In this document: one piece after another, positions 15,231 through 24,132 of the stretch
How positions within the stretch are numbered: position 1 is the first letter of the stretch
How the letters are laid out: every line of letters starts with the position of its first letter
Assembly: GCF_003426775.1 (NCBI RefSeq)
Contig: NZ_QJUG01000033.1
Span: 1-51,395 of the forward strand
Source: Allorhizocola rhizosphaerae
GTDB taxonomy: Bacteria; Actinomycetota; Actinomycetes; Mycobacteriales; Micromonosporaceae
Length of the DNA stretch: 51,395 nt
Reading direction: 5' to 3'
Program-made: the position numbers and the translations under genes
Notes under the pieces: generated by a model
Database searches by the model: none
The model's input: only the letters and a program-made list of their open reading frames with translations
Told to the model about the DNA's origin: nothing

Positions 15231-18200
15231 ATGCGGAGAATCGCTGTACTCGCGCTCGTGCTCCCGCTGCTGGTGGTGCCCGCTTCGGCACCGGCCTTCA
15301 GCGACCCTGGCACGACGTTTATCGAAACCGACAGGCGCACCCGCCCGGTCGCGCCCGGCATCACCTTGACCTCATTCGATCGCATCGACGCGGCCGGGTG
15401 GCTGCGCGCCGACGCGCTCAGCGCTGACCTCGGCGGCGGCACGACCGTCGACTACCTCTACTCCGGCGCGGTGTCCAAACCGGAGCCGCTGTCCGGCCCG
15501 GCCACGCGGGCCGGTGCGGTCGCGGCGGTCAACGGGGACTTCTTCGACATCAACAACTCCGGCGCGGCGCAGGGCATCGGCATCCAAAATGGACAGCTGA
15601 TCCAGTCGCCGGTCAGGGGACACAACCAGGCCGTGGGCGTCACCGCGGACGGGCTGGGGCGCGTGCTTCAGGTGTACTTCGAGGGCACGGCCACACCTGC
15701 GGGGGCCGCGCCCGTGAGCCTGACGCAGTTCAACAACCTGATTGAAGCCAACGGGGTGGGCGTGTTCACGCCGCTGTGGGGGTCCTACACGCGGACCCGT
15801 GCCGTGGAAGGTGCGGCCCGGGTGCGGGAAGTGACCATTGTGGACGGCATGGTGTCCGCGGTCGCCGACGCGGCCGGGAGCGGGCCCATCCCGGCGGGCA
15901 CGACGATCCTCGTGGGCCGCGACGCGGGCGCCGATGCGCTCGCTCTTATGAATGTCGGCACGCGGGTGGATGTGGCGTACAAGCCCAAGCCCGACGGCGA
16001 GACCCAGCTGAAGGCGGCCATCGGGGGCAACGTGGTGCTCGTGCGCGACGGTGTTCCGCAAACCCATCCCGATCCGGTACCCAACCCGCGCACGGCCGTC
16101 GGCTTCTCCGCCGACGGGCGCACGATGCACCTGCTCACCGTCGACGGGCGGCAGGCCGACAGCCGGGGCGTCACGCTCACCGAGCTGGCCAAGCTCATGG
16201 CCGAGCTGGGTGCGCATCACGCGCTCAACCTCGACGGCGGCGGATCATCCACATTGCTCGCTCGCGAGCCGGGCAGCCCCGCGCTGCTCGTGGAGAACCA
16301 GCCCTCCGACGGCGGTGAGCGGTCGGTACCCAACGGCCTGGCGATCTACGCGCCACAGGGAAGCGGGCGGCTGCACGGCTTCTGGGTCGAGACCGCGATC
16401 GATCCGCTGCGGGCGCCGGGAACCGCGCCCGTGCGCGGTGGGCGGCCGGAGCGGGTGTTCCCCGGCTTGACCCGCAAGCTCACGGCGGCCGGACACGACG
16501 AGACCTACGGGCCGGCTGCCGGTCGTGCGCACTGGCGGGCCAATCCCGCCTCGCACGGGCTGGTCAACTCCGACGGGGTGTTCCGGGCGCTGTTCCCCGG
16601 GCGCACGACCGTCACCGCCTTCAACGGCAACGCAAAGGGTGAGCTCGCGCTGACCGTGCTCGGGCCGCTGGACCGGATCGAAAGCACGAGCACCAAGCTG
16701 GGCCTGGCAGGGCTCGACGCCGTGGGATCGTTCGGGGTGGTCGGGTACGACCGGGACGCCCGCTCGGCGCCGATCGAGCCTTCGGACGTCGAGCTCGACT
16801 ACGACCCGGCGCTGCTGACGGTCACGCCCGGCGCCGACGGGAAGCTGGAGGTCAAGGCGCTCAAGCCGGTCGGGGCCGGGCTCGTCACCGTCCGGGTTGG
16901 ACAGGCGAAAAGCGTTGTGGCCGTGACCATCGGGCTTGAGGATGTCGTGGTCGCCAACTTCGACAACGCCGCGCAGTGGTCGTACAGCGCGGTTCCGGCC
17001 AGCGTCGTGGGCTCAGTGGCACCGGCTGAGGGCAAGGTGGGCCAGGGCTTGAAGCTGTCGGCGAACTTCGCCCAGCACACGGTGACGCGGGCGGCGTACG
17101 CCAACCCGCCGGCGTTCATTGACGTGCCGGGGCAGCCGCAGGCGTTCACCATGTGGATCCACGGGCAGGGCAAGGGCGAATGGGCCAGCCTGCATCTGGT
17201 CGACGCGAACGGGGCCTCCCAGGTGTTGCGGGGCGGCAACGTCATGTGGACCGGGTGGCAGCAGGTGACGTTCAACGTGCCTGCCGGGATCGCGTATCCG
17301 GTGAAGATTCGCCGGTTCTACGCGCCCGAAATCAAGGCCGCGGCGCAGTATCAGAGCGAGCTCATCCTCGACGAGATCGTGGCCCGCGTGCCACCGGCGA
17401 TCGAACTGCCCGCTTCTCAGGTGCGCACGGACGAAACCGTGGTGGCGGACGGCAATGTGGACGGTGCGCCGTGGCGGTTCGCGGTCATGTCGGACGCGCA
17501 GTTCGTCGCGTCCAATCCGGACAGCGAATTGGTGCGGGCCGCACGGCGTACCCTCCAAGAAATCAAGGCACAACGGCCCGACTTCCTCATCATCAACGGC
17601 GATTTCGTCGACACAGCCTTCCCGGCAGATTTCGCCTTGGCGAAACGGATCCTCGACGAGGAGCTGGGCGGGGAGCTGCCTTACTACTACGTGCCGGGCA
17701 ACCACGAAATCATGGGTGCGCCGATCGCCAACTTCCGCGCGGTGTTCGGCGAAACGCAGCGCACGTTCGACCACGAGGGCGTGCGGTTCGTGACGCTGAA
17801 TTCGGCCGATGGCACGCTGCGCGGCGGCGGCTTCGACCAGATCGTGCGGCTGCGCCAGGCGCTGGACACGGCCGCCACGGATCCGGCGGTCCGCTCGGTG
17901 GCCGTGTTCTTCCACCACCCGCCGCGCGACCCGACCCCGATCGACGCGAGCCAGCTCGGCGACCGCAAGGAGGCGGCGCTCGTGGAGCGGTGGCTGGCCG
18001 AGTTCGAGGAGCGCAGCGGCAAGGAGGCCGTCGTCGTCAGCGCCCACGTCGGCATGTTCAACGCCGGCCGGGTCGACGGCGTGCCGTTCATCGTCAACGG
18101 CAACACCGCCAAGGCGCCCGCCACGCCGCCCGCGGAAGGCGGGTTCACCGGCTGGAGCCTTTGGGGCGTCTCGCCTTCAGGTCTGCGGGCTGAGTTCCGG

Positions 18201-18509
18201 CCGCATGTGGACGCGCTCGCGGTGAACGCGCCCCAGTCGGTCGAGTTTGGACAGTTCGAGCCGTTGAGCGCCGCCCTGACGCAGGGCCCGCGCATGGTGC
18301 CGGTGAGCCTGCCGGTGAGCGCGGACTGGTCCGGCTCGCCGGGCGTCCACATCGGACCGATGAGCGGCCTGCGGCCGTGGCACGTCGCCTGGTTCAACCC
18401 GGCGACCGGCAAACTGCTCGCGATGCGCCCGTCGGGCAGCATCACCCTCACGGTCACCGTCAACGAGGCCGCGTCTTCCGCCACGATCGCGTTGACTCCG
18501 CAGGGATAG
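15231..18509 (+). CDS. secreted phosphodiester glycosidase (NAGPA-like) fused to a calcineurin-type metallophosphatase
   Basis: A 1092-residue protein with an N-terminal signal peptide (LALVLPLLVVPASAPAFS). Residues about 95-370 are a NAGPA domain (phosphodiester alpha-GlcNAcase-like): AAVNGDFFDINNSG with Asp103, and HHALNLDGGGSSTLL with Asp335. The middle, about 380-740, is beta-rich and includes a Big-like segment and a jelly-roll-like stretch (FDNAAQWSYSA, then FTMWIHGQGKGEWASL). Residues about 750-990 are a metallophosphatase: SDAQF (Asp755), NGDFVD (Asp791), GNHE (His825), FFHHPP (His895-896) and SAHVG (His939), a complete metal-binding set. A short beta-rich tail ends the protein. It probably removes phosphodiester-linked sugars from cell-wall or teichoic polymers and then the phosphate; this is inference. 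Confidence 0.88.
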   Translation: MRRIAVLALVLPLLVVPASAPAFSDPGTTFIETDRRTRPVAPGITLTSFDRIDAAGWLRADALSADLGGGTTVDYLYSGAVSKPEPLSGPATRAGAVAAVNGDFFDINNSGAAQGIGIQNGQLIQSPVRGHNQAVGVTADGLGRVLQVYFEGTATPAGAAPVSLTQFNNLIEANGVGVFTPLWGSYTRTRAVEGAARVREVTIVDGMVSAVADAAGSGPIPAGTTILVGRDAGADALALMNVGTRVDVAYKPKPDGETQLKAAIGGNVVLVRDGVPQTHPDPVPNPRTAVGFSADGRTMHLLTVDGRQADSRGVTLTELAKLMAELGAHHALNLDGGGSSTLLAREPGSPALLVENQPSDGGERSVPNGLAIYAPQGSGRLHGFWVETAIDPLRAPGTAPVRGGRPERVFPGLTRKLTAAGHDETYGPAAGRAHWRANPASHGLVNSDGVFRALFPGRTTVTAFNGNAKGELALTVLGPLDRIESTSTKLGLAGLDAVGSFGVVGYDRDARSAPIEPSDVELDYDPALLTVTPGADGKLEVKALKPVGAGLVTVRVGQAKSVVAVTIGLEDVVVANFDNAAQWSYSAVPASVVGSVAPAEGKVGQGLKLSANFAQHTVTRAAYANPPAFIDVPGQPQAFTMWIHGQGKGEWASLHLVDANGASQVLRGGNVMWTGWQQVTFNVPAGIAYPVKIRRFYAPEIKAAAQYQSELILDEIVARVPPAIELPASQVRTDETVVADGNVDGAPWRFAVMSDAQFVASNPDSELVRAARRTLQEIKAQRPDFLIINGDFVDTAFPADFALAKRILDEELGGELPYYYVPGNHEIMGAPIANFRAVFGETQRTFDHEGVRFVTLNSADGTLRGGGFDQIVRLRQALDTAATDPAVRSVAVFFHHPPRDPTPIDASQLGDRKEAALVERWLAEFEERSGKEAVVVSAHVGMFNAGRVDGVPFIVNGNTAKAPATPPAEGGFTGWSLWGVSPSGLRAEFRPHVDALAVNAPQSVEFGQFEPLSAALTQGPRMVPVSLPVSADWSGSPGVHIGPMSGLRPWHVAWFNPATGKLLAMRPSGSITLTVTVNEAASSATIALTPQG

Positions 18510-18518
18510 CCACTCACC

Positions 18519-18566
18519 GCGCCGGTCAGAACTCGACGAGCACCCACTCGCGGTTCTGACCGGCGC
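18519..18566. terminator. strong hairpin between convergent genes
   Basis: GCGCCGGTCAGAAC and GTTCTGACCGGCGC pair perfectly over 14 bp around a 20-nt loop that itself contains CGAG/CTCG. It sits between the convergent glycosidase/phosphatase and sigma-factor genes and can terminate both directions. Confidence 0.8.
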
Positions 18567-18597
18567 GCCGTAACCGACGCACGCGCGATTGTTGCGC

Positions 18598-20262
18598 CTA
18601 TTTGAGCAGGATCCAGGATCTGCGGTCACCGGGGTTGGACGTCAGGTAGGTGCCGCCGGACGTCGCCACCGAGATCGCACCGTCGGCCAGCACCGAGATC
18701 CGGCCGTCGCCCGGGATCTCCGGTACGATCTTGAGCACGCCGTCGAGCAGGAACGCGAACTTCTCCTGGTATGTCAGCGCGAGCCCGCCCGCCCCGATCG
18801 GCGCCCACGACCTCGGGACCAGCCCGCTGACCGCCAGCTGCTCCTGCCATGTGTCACCGACGAGGCGCAGCAGCCGGGCCCTGCCCTCCAGCCACACCTC
18901 CTGCCCGTCGGGCGAAAGCCTGAGCGACCCGGTGCGGGCATCCTTGGGCGGTATCGCGACCGACTCCCACTTCTTGCCGCCGTCAGCGCTGACCATGATG
19001 CTGGGCTCGTGGTCCGGCACGGTCCAGTCCCACAGCCAAATCCGCCCGTCCGGTCCAGTGAGGACGGACGTCCTCGGGCCGGTCAGGGGCGGTTCCGGGT
19101 ACACCGGTCCCTCGCCAACCTGCACCAGGTCAGGCTCGGCGCAGCCGGTCCGCGGCGGCTTCTCGAACCCGGACTCACCCGGGCACACCAGCTGATAGGG
19201 TCCACCCTTGGCCAGCTGCGCCTCCTTTGGCGGCTGCTTGGCTGAATATTCCCGGTAGGTCGTGCCGCGGTCCTTGGTGAGATAGAGGTTGGCACCGGAC
19301 TGGAAGGTCAGCGTCGCGCCGTCGAGCGGGATCGGCTGCAACGCGGTGGTTGGCGGCACGTCGGGCAGGTTGGCCGTGCGCCAGGTGCGCCCACCGTCGT
19401 TTGTGGACCCAAGTTGATAGGAACAATCCTTGTTGCGCGGCTCCACCTTACACAGGTCGTAGAACGCCCACCCGCGTTGCGAATCCGCGAGCAGCAACTG
19501 GGGCCGCACATTGGCATCGATACCCGAGCCCGTGCCCGGCAGCACTACATACCGCACCGTGATTGACACGTCCGGACCCGCCCAAAACAGCGGGTCGGAC
19601 GGCAGGACCGTCGCCTGCTCGGCCGGCGTGATCGCCGCCGCCACCCCGGCCGGAAGCGCGACCAACGCGACCACCAGGGCCGCGATCGACGACCGGCGCA
19701 CCGCACGGCGCCGCCGCACCCCCGTGACCGCCTGGTCGATGCCCGGCGCGCGGATCGCGGTCGTCGTCTCGGCCTGCCACTGCGGGCTCTGCTTTTCCAT
19801 GAAGTACTCGGCCAGCTGCGACCGGCCGCGGGACAACCACGACCGGACCGTGCCTTCGGCCACCCCCTGCTGCTCGGCGATCTCGTTCACTGACAGGTGG
19901 CCGAGATGGTGCAGCACGACCGCGAGCCGATGATTGGGCGGAAGGGTGGCCAGCGCGCGGCTGAGCGCCACCCGGTCCGGGCCGGGCCCCTCGATATGTT
20001 CGGGCCGTTGCTGCGCCAGGTGTCGGGCCGCGACCCGCAGGTGGCGCAGCCGGCTGGTGGCAAGATTCCACGCGACCTTGCGCACCCAGGCGTGGGCGTC
20101 CTCGTATGCGCTGACCTTGCCCCATCGGTCCAGGGCGCGGCAGAACGCCTCCTGGGTCAGGTCCTGCGCCTCGGCATGGTCTCCCAGGTATGCATAGAGC
20201 TGGGCGGCGATACGGTGGAAGTTCGCCGTGTAAAACTCGGCAAACTCCGCGGTGTCCGGCAT
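18598..20262 (-). CDS. membrane-anchored ECF sigma factor with extracytoplasmic Asp-box (propeller-like) domain
   Basis: A 554-residue fusion. Residues 1-70 are sigma region 2 (LTQEAFCRALDRWGKVSAYE, then AWVRKVAWNLATSRLRH). Residues 95-152 are region 4 (LATLPPNHRLAVVLHHLGHL, then EIAEQQGVAEGTVRSWLSRG). A basic stretch (RRRRAVRRSS) leads to one membrane segment at about 191-211. The remaining 340 residues would lie outside the cell and carry Asp-box/BNR-like turns at 286-294 (STNDGGRTW), 329-336 (TKDRGTTY) and 425-432 (SADGGKKW), suggesting a sialidase-like beta-propeller. GGAAAGGA 6 nt upstream supports the ATG at 20262 over 20280. Sigma release would need proteolysis or a conformational change; this is inference. 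Confidence 0.85.
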   Translation of the reverse strand: MPDTAEFAEFYTANFHRIAAQLYAYLGDHAEAQDLTQEAFCRALDRWGKVSAYEDAHAWVRKVAWNLATSRLRHLRVAARHLAQQRPEHIEGPGPDRVALSRALATLPPNHRLAVVLHHLGHLSVNEIAEQQGVAEGTVRSWLSRGRSQLAEYFMEKQSPQWQAETTTAIRAPGIDQAVTGVRRRRAVRRSSIAALVVALVALPAGVAAAITPAEQATVLPSDPLFWAGPDVSITVRYVVLPGTGSGIDANVRPQLLLADSQRGWAFYDLCKVEPRNKDCSYQLGSTNDGGRTWRTANLPDVPPTTALQPIPLDGATLTFQSGANLYLTKDRGTTYREYSAKQPPKEAQLAKGGPYQLVCPGESGFEKPPRTGCAEPDLVQVGEGPVYPEPPLTGPRTSVLTGPDGRIWLWDWTVPDHEPSIMVSADGGKKWESVAIPPKDARTGSLRLSPDGQEVWLEGRARLLRLVGDTWQEQLAVSGLVPRSWAPIGAGGLALTYQEKFAFLLDGVLKIVPEIPGDGRISVLADGAISVATSGGTYLTSNPGDRRSWILLK

Positions 20263-20275
20263 GCGCGTCCTTTCC

Positions 20276-20390
20276 GGCAAGGGCCTCCCCGTAACACTGC
20301 GCTCTGCTCCGCCGGCGAGGGCCGAAGCCGTTTGGCAAGGGCCTTTCCCCGTAACGCTGTGCTCTGCTCCGCCGGCGAAGGCCCAAGCCG
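20276..20390. repeat. two tandem copies of a 58-bp repeat upstream of the sigma gene
   Basis: Each copy runs GGCAAGGGCC(T)n CCCCGTAAC...GCTCTGCTCCGCCGGCG...GAAGCCG; the copies begin at 20276 and 20334 and differ at about 5-7 positions. They cover the likely promoter and leader of the sigma gene. No coding role is evident. Confidence 0.8.
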
Positions 20391-20442
20391 CCCGGCGTGA
20401 CTCTTCTTACCACGCATCAGAGGCCCGCAATGTTGCATTGAT

Positions 20443-21090
20443 TCACGAACATGTCCAGCGGATCACCGTACCGTGGCCACTGCCAGGAAGCTTTCCCTCA
20501 CCGGCGATCGTCCGGCCGTCGTCGCTCACCACCTGCGCCCCGGCGTCATCCTGATTGGCGCCCGCCGGTGAGGGCAGCGCGATCCGCTTGCCGGGCATCT
20601 GCACGAGCGGCGGGTGCAGGAACCGCGATCTCGTTGTCGAATCCTTGATCTCCACCCGCGCGTGCGCGAGCACCCAGCCGCGCGGCGTGACGCCCACTGC
20701 GAGCAGGATGTCGGGGATCTCCGCATAGTCGCCGGTGCGCAGATCCCAGCGGATCGCTTGCTGGCCTGACCCGGGAAGGTCAAGCCCCTGCGGTTGGGCG
20801 GCCGCGCCCACCACCCATGGACCGTTGATCGCGATGGCCGAGACCTTCAGGCCCTGCGGGCCCGGCAGCGCGCGCACCGCGCCGTCCGCTGTCCAAACCA
20901 GAGCGCGCGACCCACCGTCCCAGCCGACCGCGGTCCCGTCATCGGACAGGTCATAGGCGAACGCGCGGACGACACCATCGGGCCGCGGCAGTTCCCCGGA
21001 TCGCAGCACGACCGCGAGCCGGTGCTTCGGCGGCAGCTTGGCCAGCGCCTCCACGATGGCGACCCGGTCCGGCGCCACGGGATGGGATTG
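20443..21090 (-). pseudogene. remnant of a second sigma-propeller fusion gene
   Basis: PDRVAIVEALAKLPPKHRLA is the start of sigma region 4, matching GPDRVALSRALATLPPNHRL of the neighbouring sigma factor. It is joined without the rest of region 4 or any membrane segment to an outer domain with HAF-like repeats: VVRAFAYDLSDDGTAVGWDG, then VWTADGAVRALPGP, QAIRWDLRTGDY and VVSDDGRTIAGEG with VIRWTC at the end. Region 2 is absent. The open frame itself runs further upstream (to 21459), but that part is antisense to the SRPBCC gene. It lies head-to-tail behind the intact paralogue. Confidence 0.65.
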
Positions 21091-21120
21091 TTGCGCACGC
21101 GATCCGGGTATCCGACCCGC

Positions 21121-21576
21121 ATGGGGAAGATCAGGCTTGAGCTGGAGGTGCCCGCCGGACCGGAGCGCGCGTTCGAGGTGTTCACGGGCGAGCTGATGAG
21201 CTGGTGGCCGGCCGAGTACACGTGGTCGGGCCCGCGGGCGCTGGCGGAGATCGGCATGGAGTCGGGCGCGGGCGGGTTGTGCTACGAGATCGGGCCGCAC
21301 GGGTTCCGCTGCGACTGGGGCCGAGTCTTGCACTGGGATCCGGGGCGCCGGCTGGTCTTCACGTGGCAGATCGGGCCCAACCGCGAGCCCGTACCCGATC
21401 CGGCCCACGCCGGCGAGGTCGAAGTCCTGTTCAAGGATGAGCGGATCGAGTTCGAGCACCGCGGCTTCGACAAATACCAGCCCACGGGAGACGACTATCG
21501 CAAAGCGCTGGAGTCCCCCGAGGGCTGGCCGTACATTTTGGACAGTTACGTCAAGCGGCTACGGGAAGATCAGTGA
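21121..21576 (+). CDS. SRPBCC (AHSA1-like) domain protein
   Basis: A 151-residue START/SRPBCC-fold protein of the Aha1 C-domain-like type: VPAGPERAFEVFTGELMSWW at the start, WGRVLHWDPGRRLVFTWQIG in the middle, and EFEHRGFDKY and SPEGWPYILDSYVK at the end, all conserved positions of this family. These proteins form a hydrophobic cavity and are often regulators' partners or stress proteins of unknown ligand. Its frame is open upstream, but homology starts at the ATG at 21121. Its last 18 nt overlap the end of the convergent subtilase gene. Confidence 0.8.
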   Translation: MGKIRLELEVPAGPERAFEVFTGELMSWWPAEYTWSGPRALAEIGMESGAGGLCYEIGPHGFRCDWGRVLHWDPGRRLVFTWQIGPNREPVPDPAHAGEVEVLFKDERIEFEHRGFDKYQPTGDDYRKALESPEGWPYILDSYVKRLREDQ

Positions 21577-24009
21577 CCACGTGTTGAGCGTGCCCACATC
21601 CGCGTTTGCCGCGTCCTGCACGCGCAATCGCCACGTGCCGTTGGCCACCTCGCTGGAGGCGTCGACCGGGAACACTTGCACGATGTTGTCTGCGCTGCCT
21701 CCCGCCCGGTTGTGCAACACATACGTGCTCCCGTCCGGCGCCACCAGGGTCACCACCAGATCACCCCGGTAGGTGTGCGTGATGTTCACGTCCACCTGCA
21801 GGTTCGATGGCGCGTTGCCGGGGACGCCGGTCACCGTGATCGGGCTTTCGATCGTCGTGTTGTCGTTGATCGCGAAGTCCGTGTCGTTGGTGAACCGCCG
21901 CGGCCCTGAAGTAGGCGACGCGGTGGGCGATGCGGTGGGCGTGCCAGTGGGAGGCGTCCCCACGCGAGCCGTGACCACGAGAGCGTAGTCGGCGTCCGTG
22001 GCTGCCGTCTCCACATGCCCATCCGCGCCGAGCGTGTCGGCCGAGACCTCGACGGTCCACGTGCCGGGAGCCGGGTTCTGCACGAACACGTTTTCCACCG
22101 TGTCCACGGTGTTGGCCACGCCACCGGCGGTCGACCAGTTGCCCGCGTTGAGCCCGTTGTTGCCCCAATAGACGGTCCCATTGGGCGCCACGACCCGCAG
22201 CGTCAGGTCGTTGACCTGGGCCTTGGCCGCGCTCGGCGAGCCGGCCGGGTCGGTCCAGACCAGCGTCGCCTTCAGCGGCTGCGTGCCGTCGGTCGTGATG
22301 GTGTAGGTCTTCTTCGTGCCCACGGTCAGCAGGTCGGTCTCGTTGACCAGGATCGGCAGCCGCCAACCGTTGGCCTGCGCCTGGTTGTAGAGGTTGCCCA
22401 CGCTGGCCGTGCCCCAGCCCTGGTGGGTCCGGGTCAGGTCGTGCGCGGTGCCGCTGAACGTGTACTGGTTGGCCTGGTTGACCATCAGCGCCTTGGCGGT
22501 GGCCGCGTGCGGGCGGGAGGCGAACACGTCACGCCCGAGGCCCGGCCCGCCGGCGAACACCCCGTCGGCCCACATCTGGAACAGCAGACCGAAGTTGCCG
22601 CACGTGATGGGCGTCGCCCCGCTGGTACCCCCAAATGTCGAAGTGTAAGAGGTATCGCTGGTGCTCGATGTGGTGTTGATCTGATCGTAGTAGTTCGACA
22701 GGTCGGGCTTGAGCCGCCCATCCGCGGCCGGACCGATCGATGCCCCGCTGCTCCACGCATCGTCGGAGCGGTCGAGGGTGTTGCGGTGGTACTGCCCGCC
22801 GACGCTCACCACGTTTTTCGCCCACGCCTGCGGGCGCGACGAGCGCGTGCCCGCGTTGCTCTGCGACTGGCAGATCAGGATGTCGTGGTCGAACACGATG
22901 TCATCCATGTCCGCCGATATCGTGGTGTAGGCGGTGGTCAATGCGTCGCCCCAGCTGTTGCTCTGGAACACCGCGCGGTAGTTTCCGCTCGGGTTGACCA
23001 GCTGCGCCGTGTGCGCGTGCCGGTTGCCGCCCGCGAACGCGCTGTAGAACGCGAAAATGCCCTGCCCCTCGGGCAGCAGGCCGCGGTGCGTGGCGTTGAC
23101 GCCCGAGGCGAAGATCTGGCCGTAGGTCGACGTGCCGTGCGACGTGCTGGTGCCGTTGGCCGTGTGCATGACGGGCGGCCGGGCCGCGAACTCCTGGTGC
23201 GTGGTGCGCAGTCCGCTGTCCATGACCTCGCCGCGCACGCCCTGGCCGCGATAGCCGCGCGCGGTCTCGATGGCGTTGGCGCCGCCGTCGGCCCGCGCGT
23301 TGTTCATATCGGTCTCGGGGGCCGACCACTGGTCGATCGCCAGCACCGCGCCGTCCGCGGCGATGGCCCGCAACTGGGCACTGTCCACAGTGGCCTCTAT
23401 CAAAGACCTGGAAGCCGAAACCATTTGGACGGTACCGCCCAGAGCCTCGATTTTGTTGATGACCCCGCCCTGCTCGACCAGATCGCGGTTCACCAGCGAG
23501 ATGCGCACCCGGCCGGGCTGCAGCCCGGGGGCAAGCTTGTCGGCGGGCTCGTATGCGCCGACCCACCGCACGTACGGAAGTTTGGCCACTTTGGACAGCG
23601 CGTCGCCCGACATCCGTGCCACGTAGGCGTTGTCGGGTAGGTATGAGCCCAGGTTCACGCCCATCCGGCGCAGATCGCGGCGCTGTGAGTCCAGCGGCGC
23701 GTTGGCGAACTGCACGATGTAGGCCTCTGCGGTCTTCAACGTGCCCACTGTCGTGAGTGGATCGAACTCGCGCGAGCGCAGCCGGATCAGCTTCGCCTCG
23801 GGCAGCGCGCGGCTCCAGGTGCGCCCTCCGTCCGCGCTGAGCTGATATGTGCCGTTGGTGGCGAAGCGGACCTGTTCCGCCTCATTGGGCAGCGCGAGCG
23901 TGCGGAAGTTGTCGCCGCCCAGCGCGCCCGCCGTGGATATGGCGACGGTGGCGACCACGGAGATGAGCCCGGTGGCACCGGCCACGATGGCTCGGTGGAG
24001 TCGTTTCAA
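21559..24009 (-). CDS. secreted S8 (subtilisin/kexin-like) serine protease with P-domain
   Basis: An 816-residue secreted protease. A signal peptide (GLISVVATVAISTAG) precedes a pro-region of about 200 residues that includes one Asp-box turn (LSADGGRTW, 58-65). The catalytic domain carries the full triad: Asp264 (VMDSG), His291 (SHGTS) and Ser463 (GTSGATP), with oxyanion Asn385 (SNAG). After about residue 570 comes a beta-sandwich, then a Pro/Thr/Ser linker (TPTASPTASPTSGP) and a C-terminal P/homo-B domain (VTGVPGNAPSNLQVDVNITH, then YRGDLVVTLVAPDGS), as in proprotein convertases. No C-terminal anchor is visible. It lies next to sigma and membrane genes that also carry Asp-box turns. Confidence 0.92.
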   Translation of the reverse strand: MKRLHRAIVAGATGLISVVATVAISTAGALGGDNFRTLALPNEAEQVRFATNGTYQLSADGGRTWSRALPEAKLIRLRSREFDPLTTVGTLKTAEAYIVQFANAPLDSQRRDLRRMGVNLGSYLPDNAYVARMSGDALSKVAKLPYVRWVGAYEPADKLAPGLQPGRVRISLVNRDLVEQGGVINKIEALGGTVQMVSASRSLIEATVDSAQLRAIAADGAVLAIDQWSAPETDMNNARADGGANAIETARGYRGQGVRGEVMDSGLRTTHQEFAARPPVMHTANGTSTSHGTSTYGQIFASGVNATHRGLLPEGQGIFAFYSAFAGGNRHAHTAQLVNPSGNYRAVFQSNSWGDALTTAYTTISADMDDIVFDHDILICQSQSNAGTRSSRPQAWAKNVVSVGGQYHRNTLDRSDDAWSSGASIGPAADGRLKPDLSNYYDQINTTSSTSDTSYTSTFGGTSGATPITCGNFGLLFQMWADGVFAGGPGLGRDVFASRPHAATAKALMVNQANQYTFSGTAHDLTRTHQGWGTASVGNLYNQAQANGWRLPILVNETDLLTVGTKKTYTITTDGTQPLKATLVWTDPAGSPSAAKAQVNDLTLRVVAPNGTVYWGNNGLNAGNWSTAGGVANTVDTVENVFVQNPAPGTWTVEVSADTLGADGHVETAATDADYALVVTARVGTPPTGTPTASPTASPTSGPRRFTNDTDFAINDNTTIESPITVTGVPGNAPSNLQVDVNITHTYRGDLVVTLVAPDGSTYVLHNRAGGSADNIVQVFPVDASSEVANGTWRLRVQDAANADVGTLNTWSLIFP

Positions 24010-24132
24010 GGGGTGCCTCCTCCTTATGGGTTGGCCAATAAGCTAGTGCCCCCTCATCTAGATGTATAGATGCAACCGGGAAACGGCGGAAACGAGACAC
24101 CGTCGTGACCCGAAATCGCGACGCTGTGCTGC

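Noticed and set aside
20276-20390. Insertion-sequence ends
   Set aside because: The two copies are direct, adjacent and flank no transposase; a tandem duplication is simpler.
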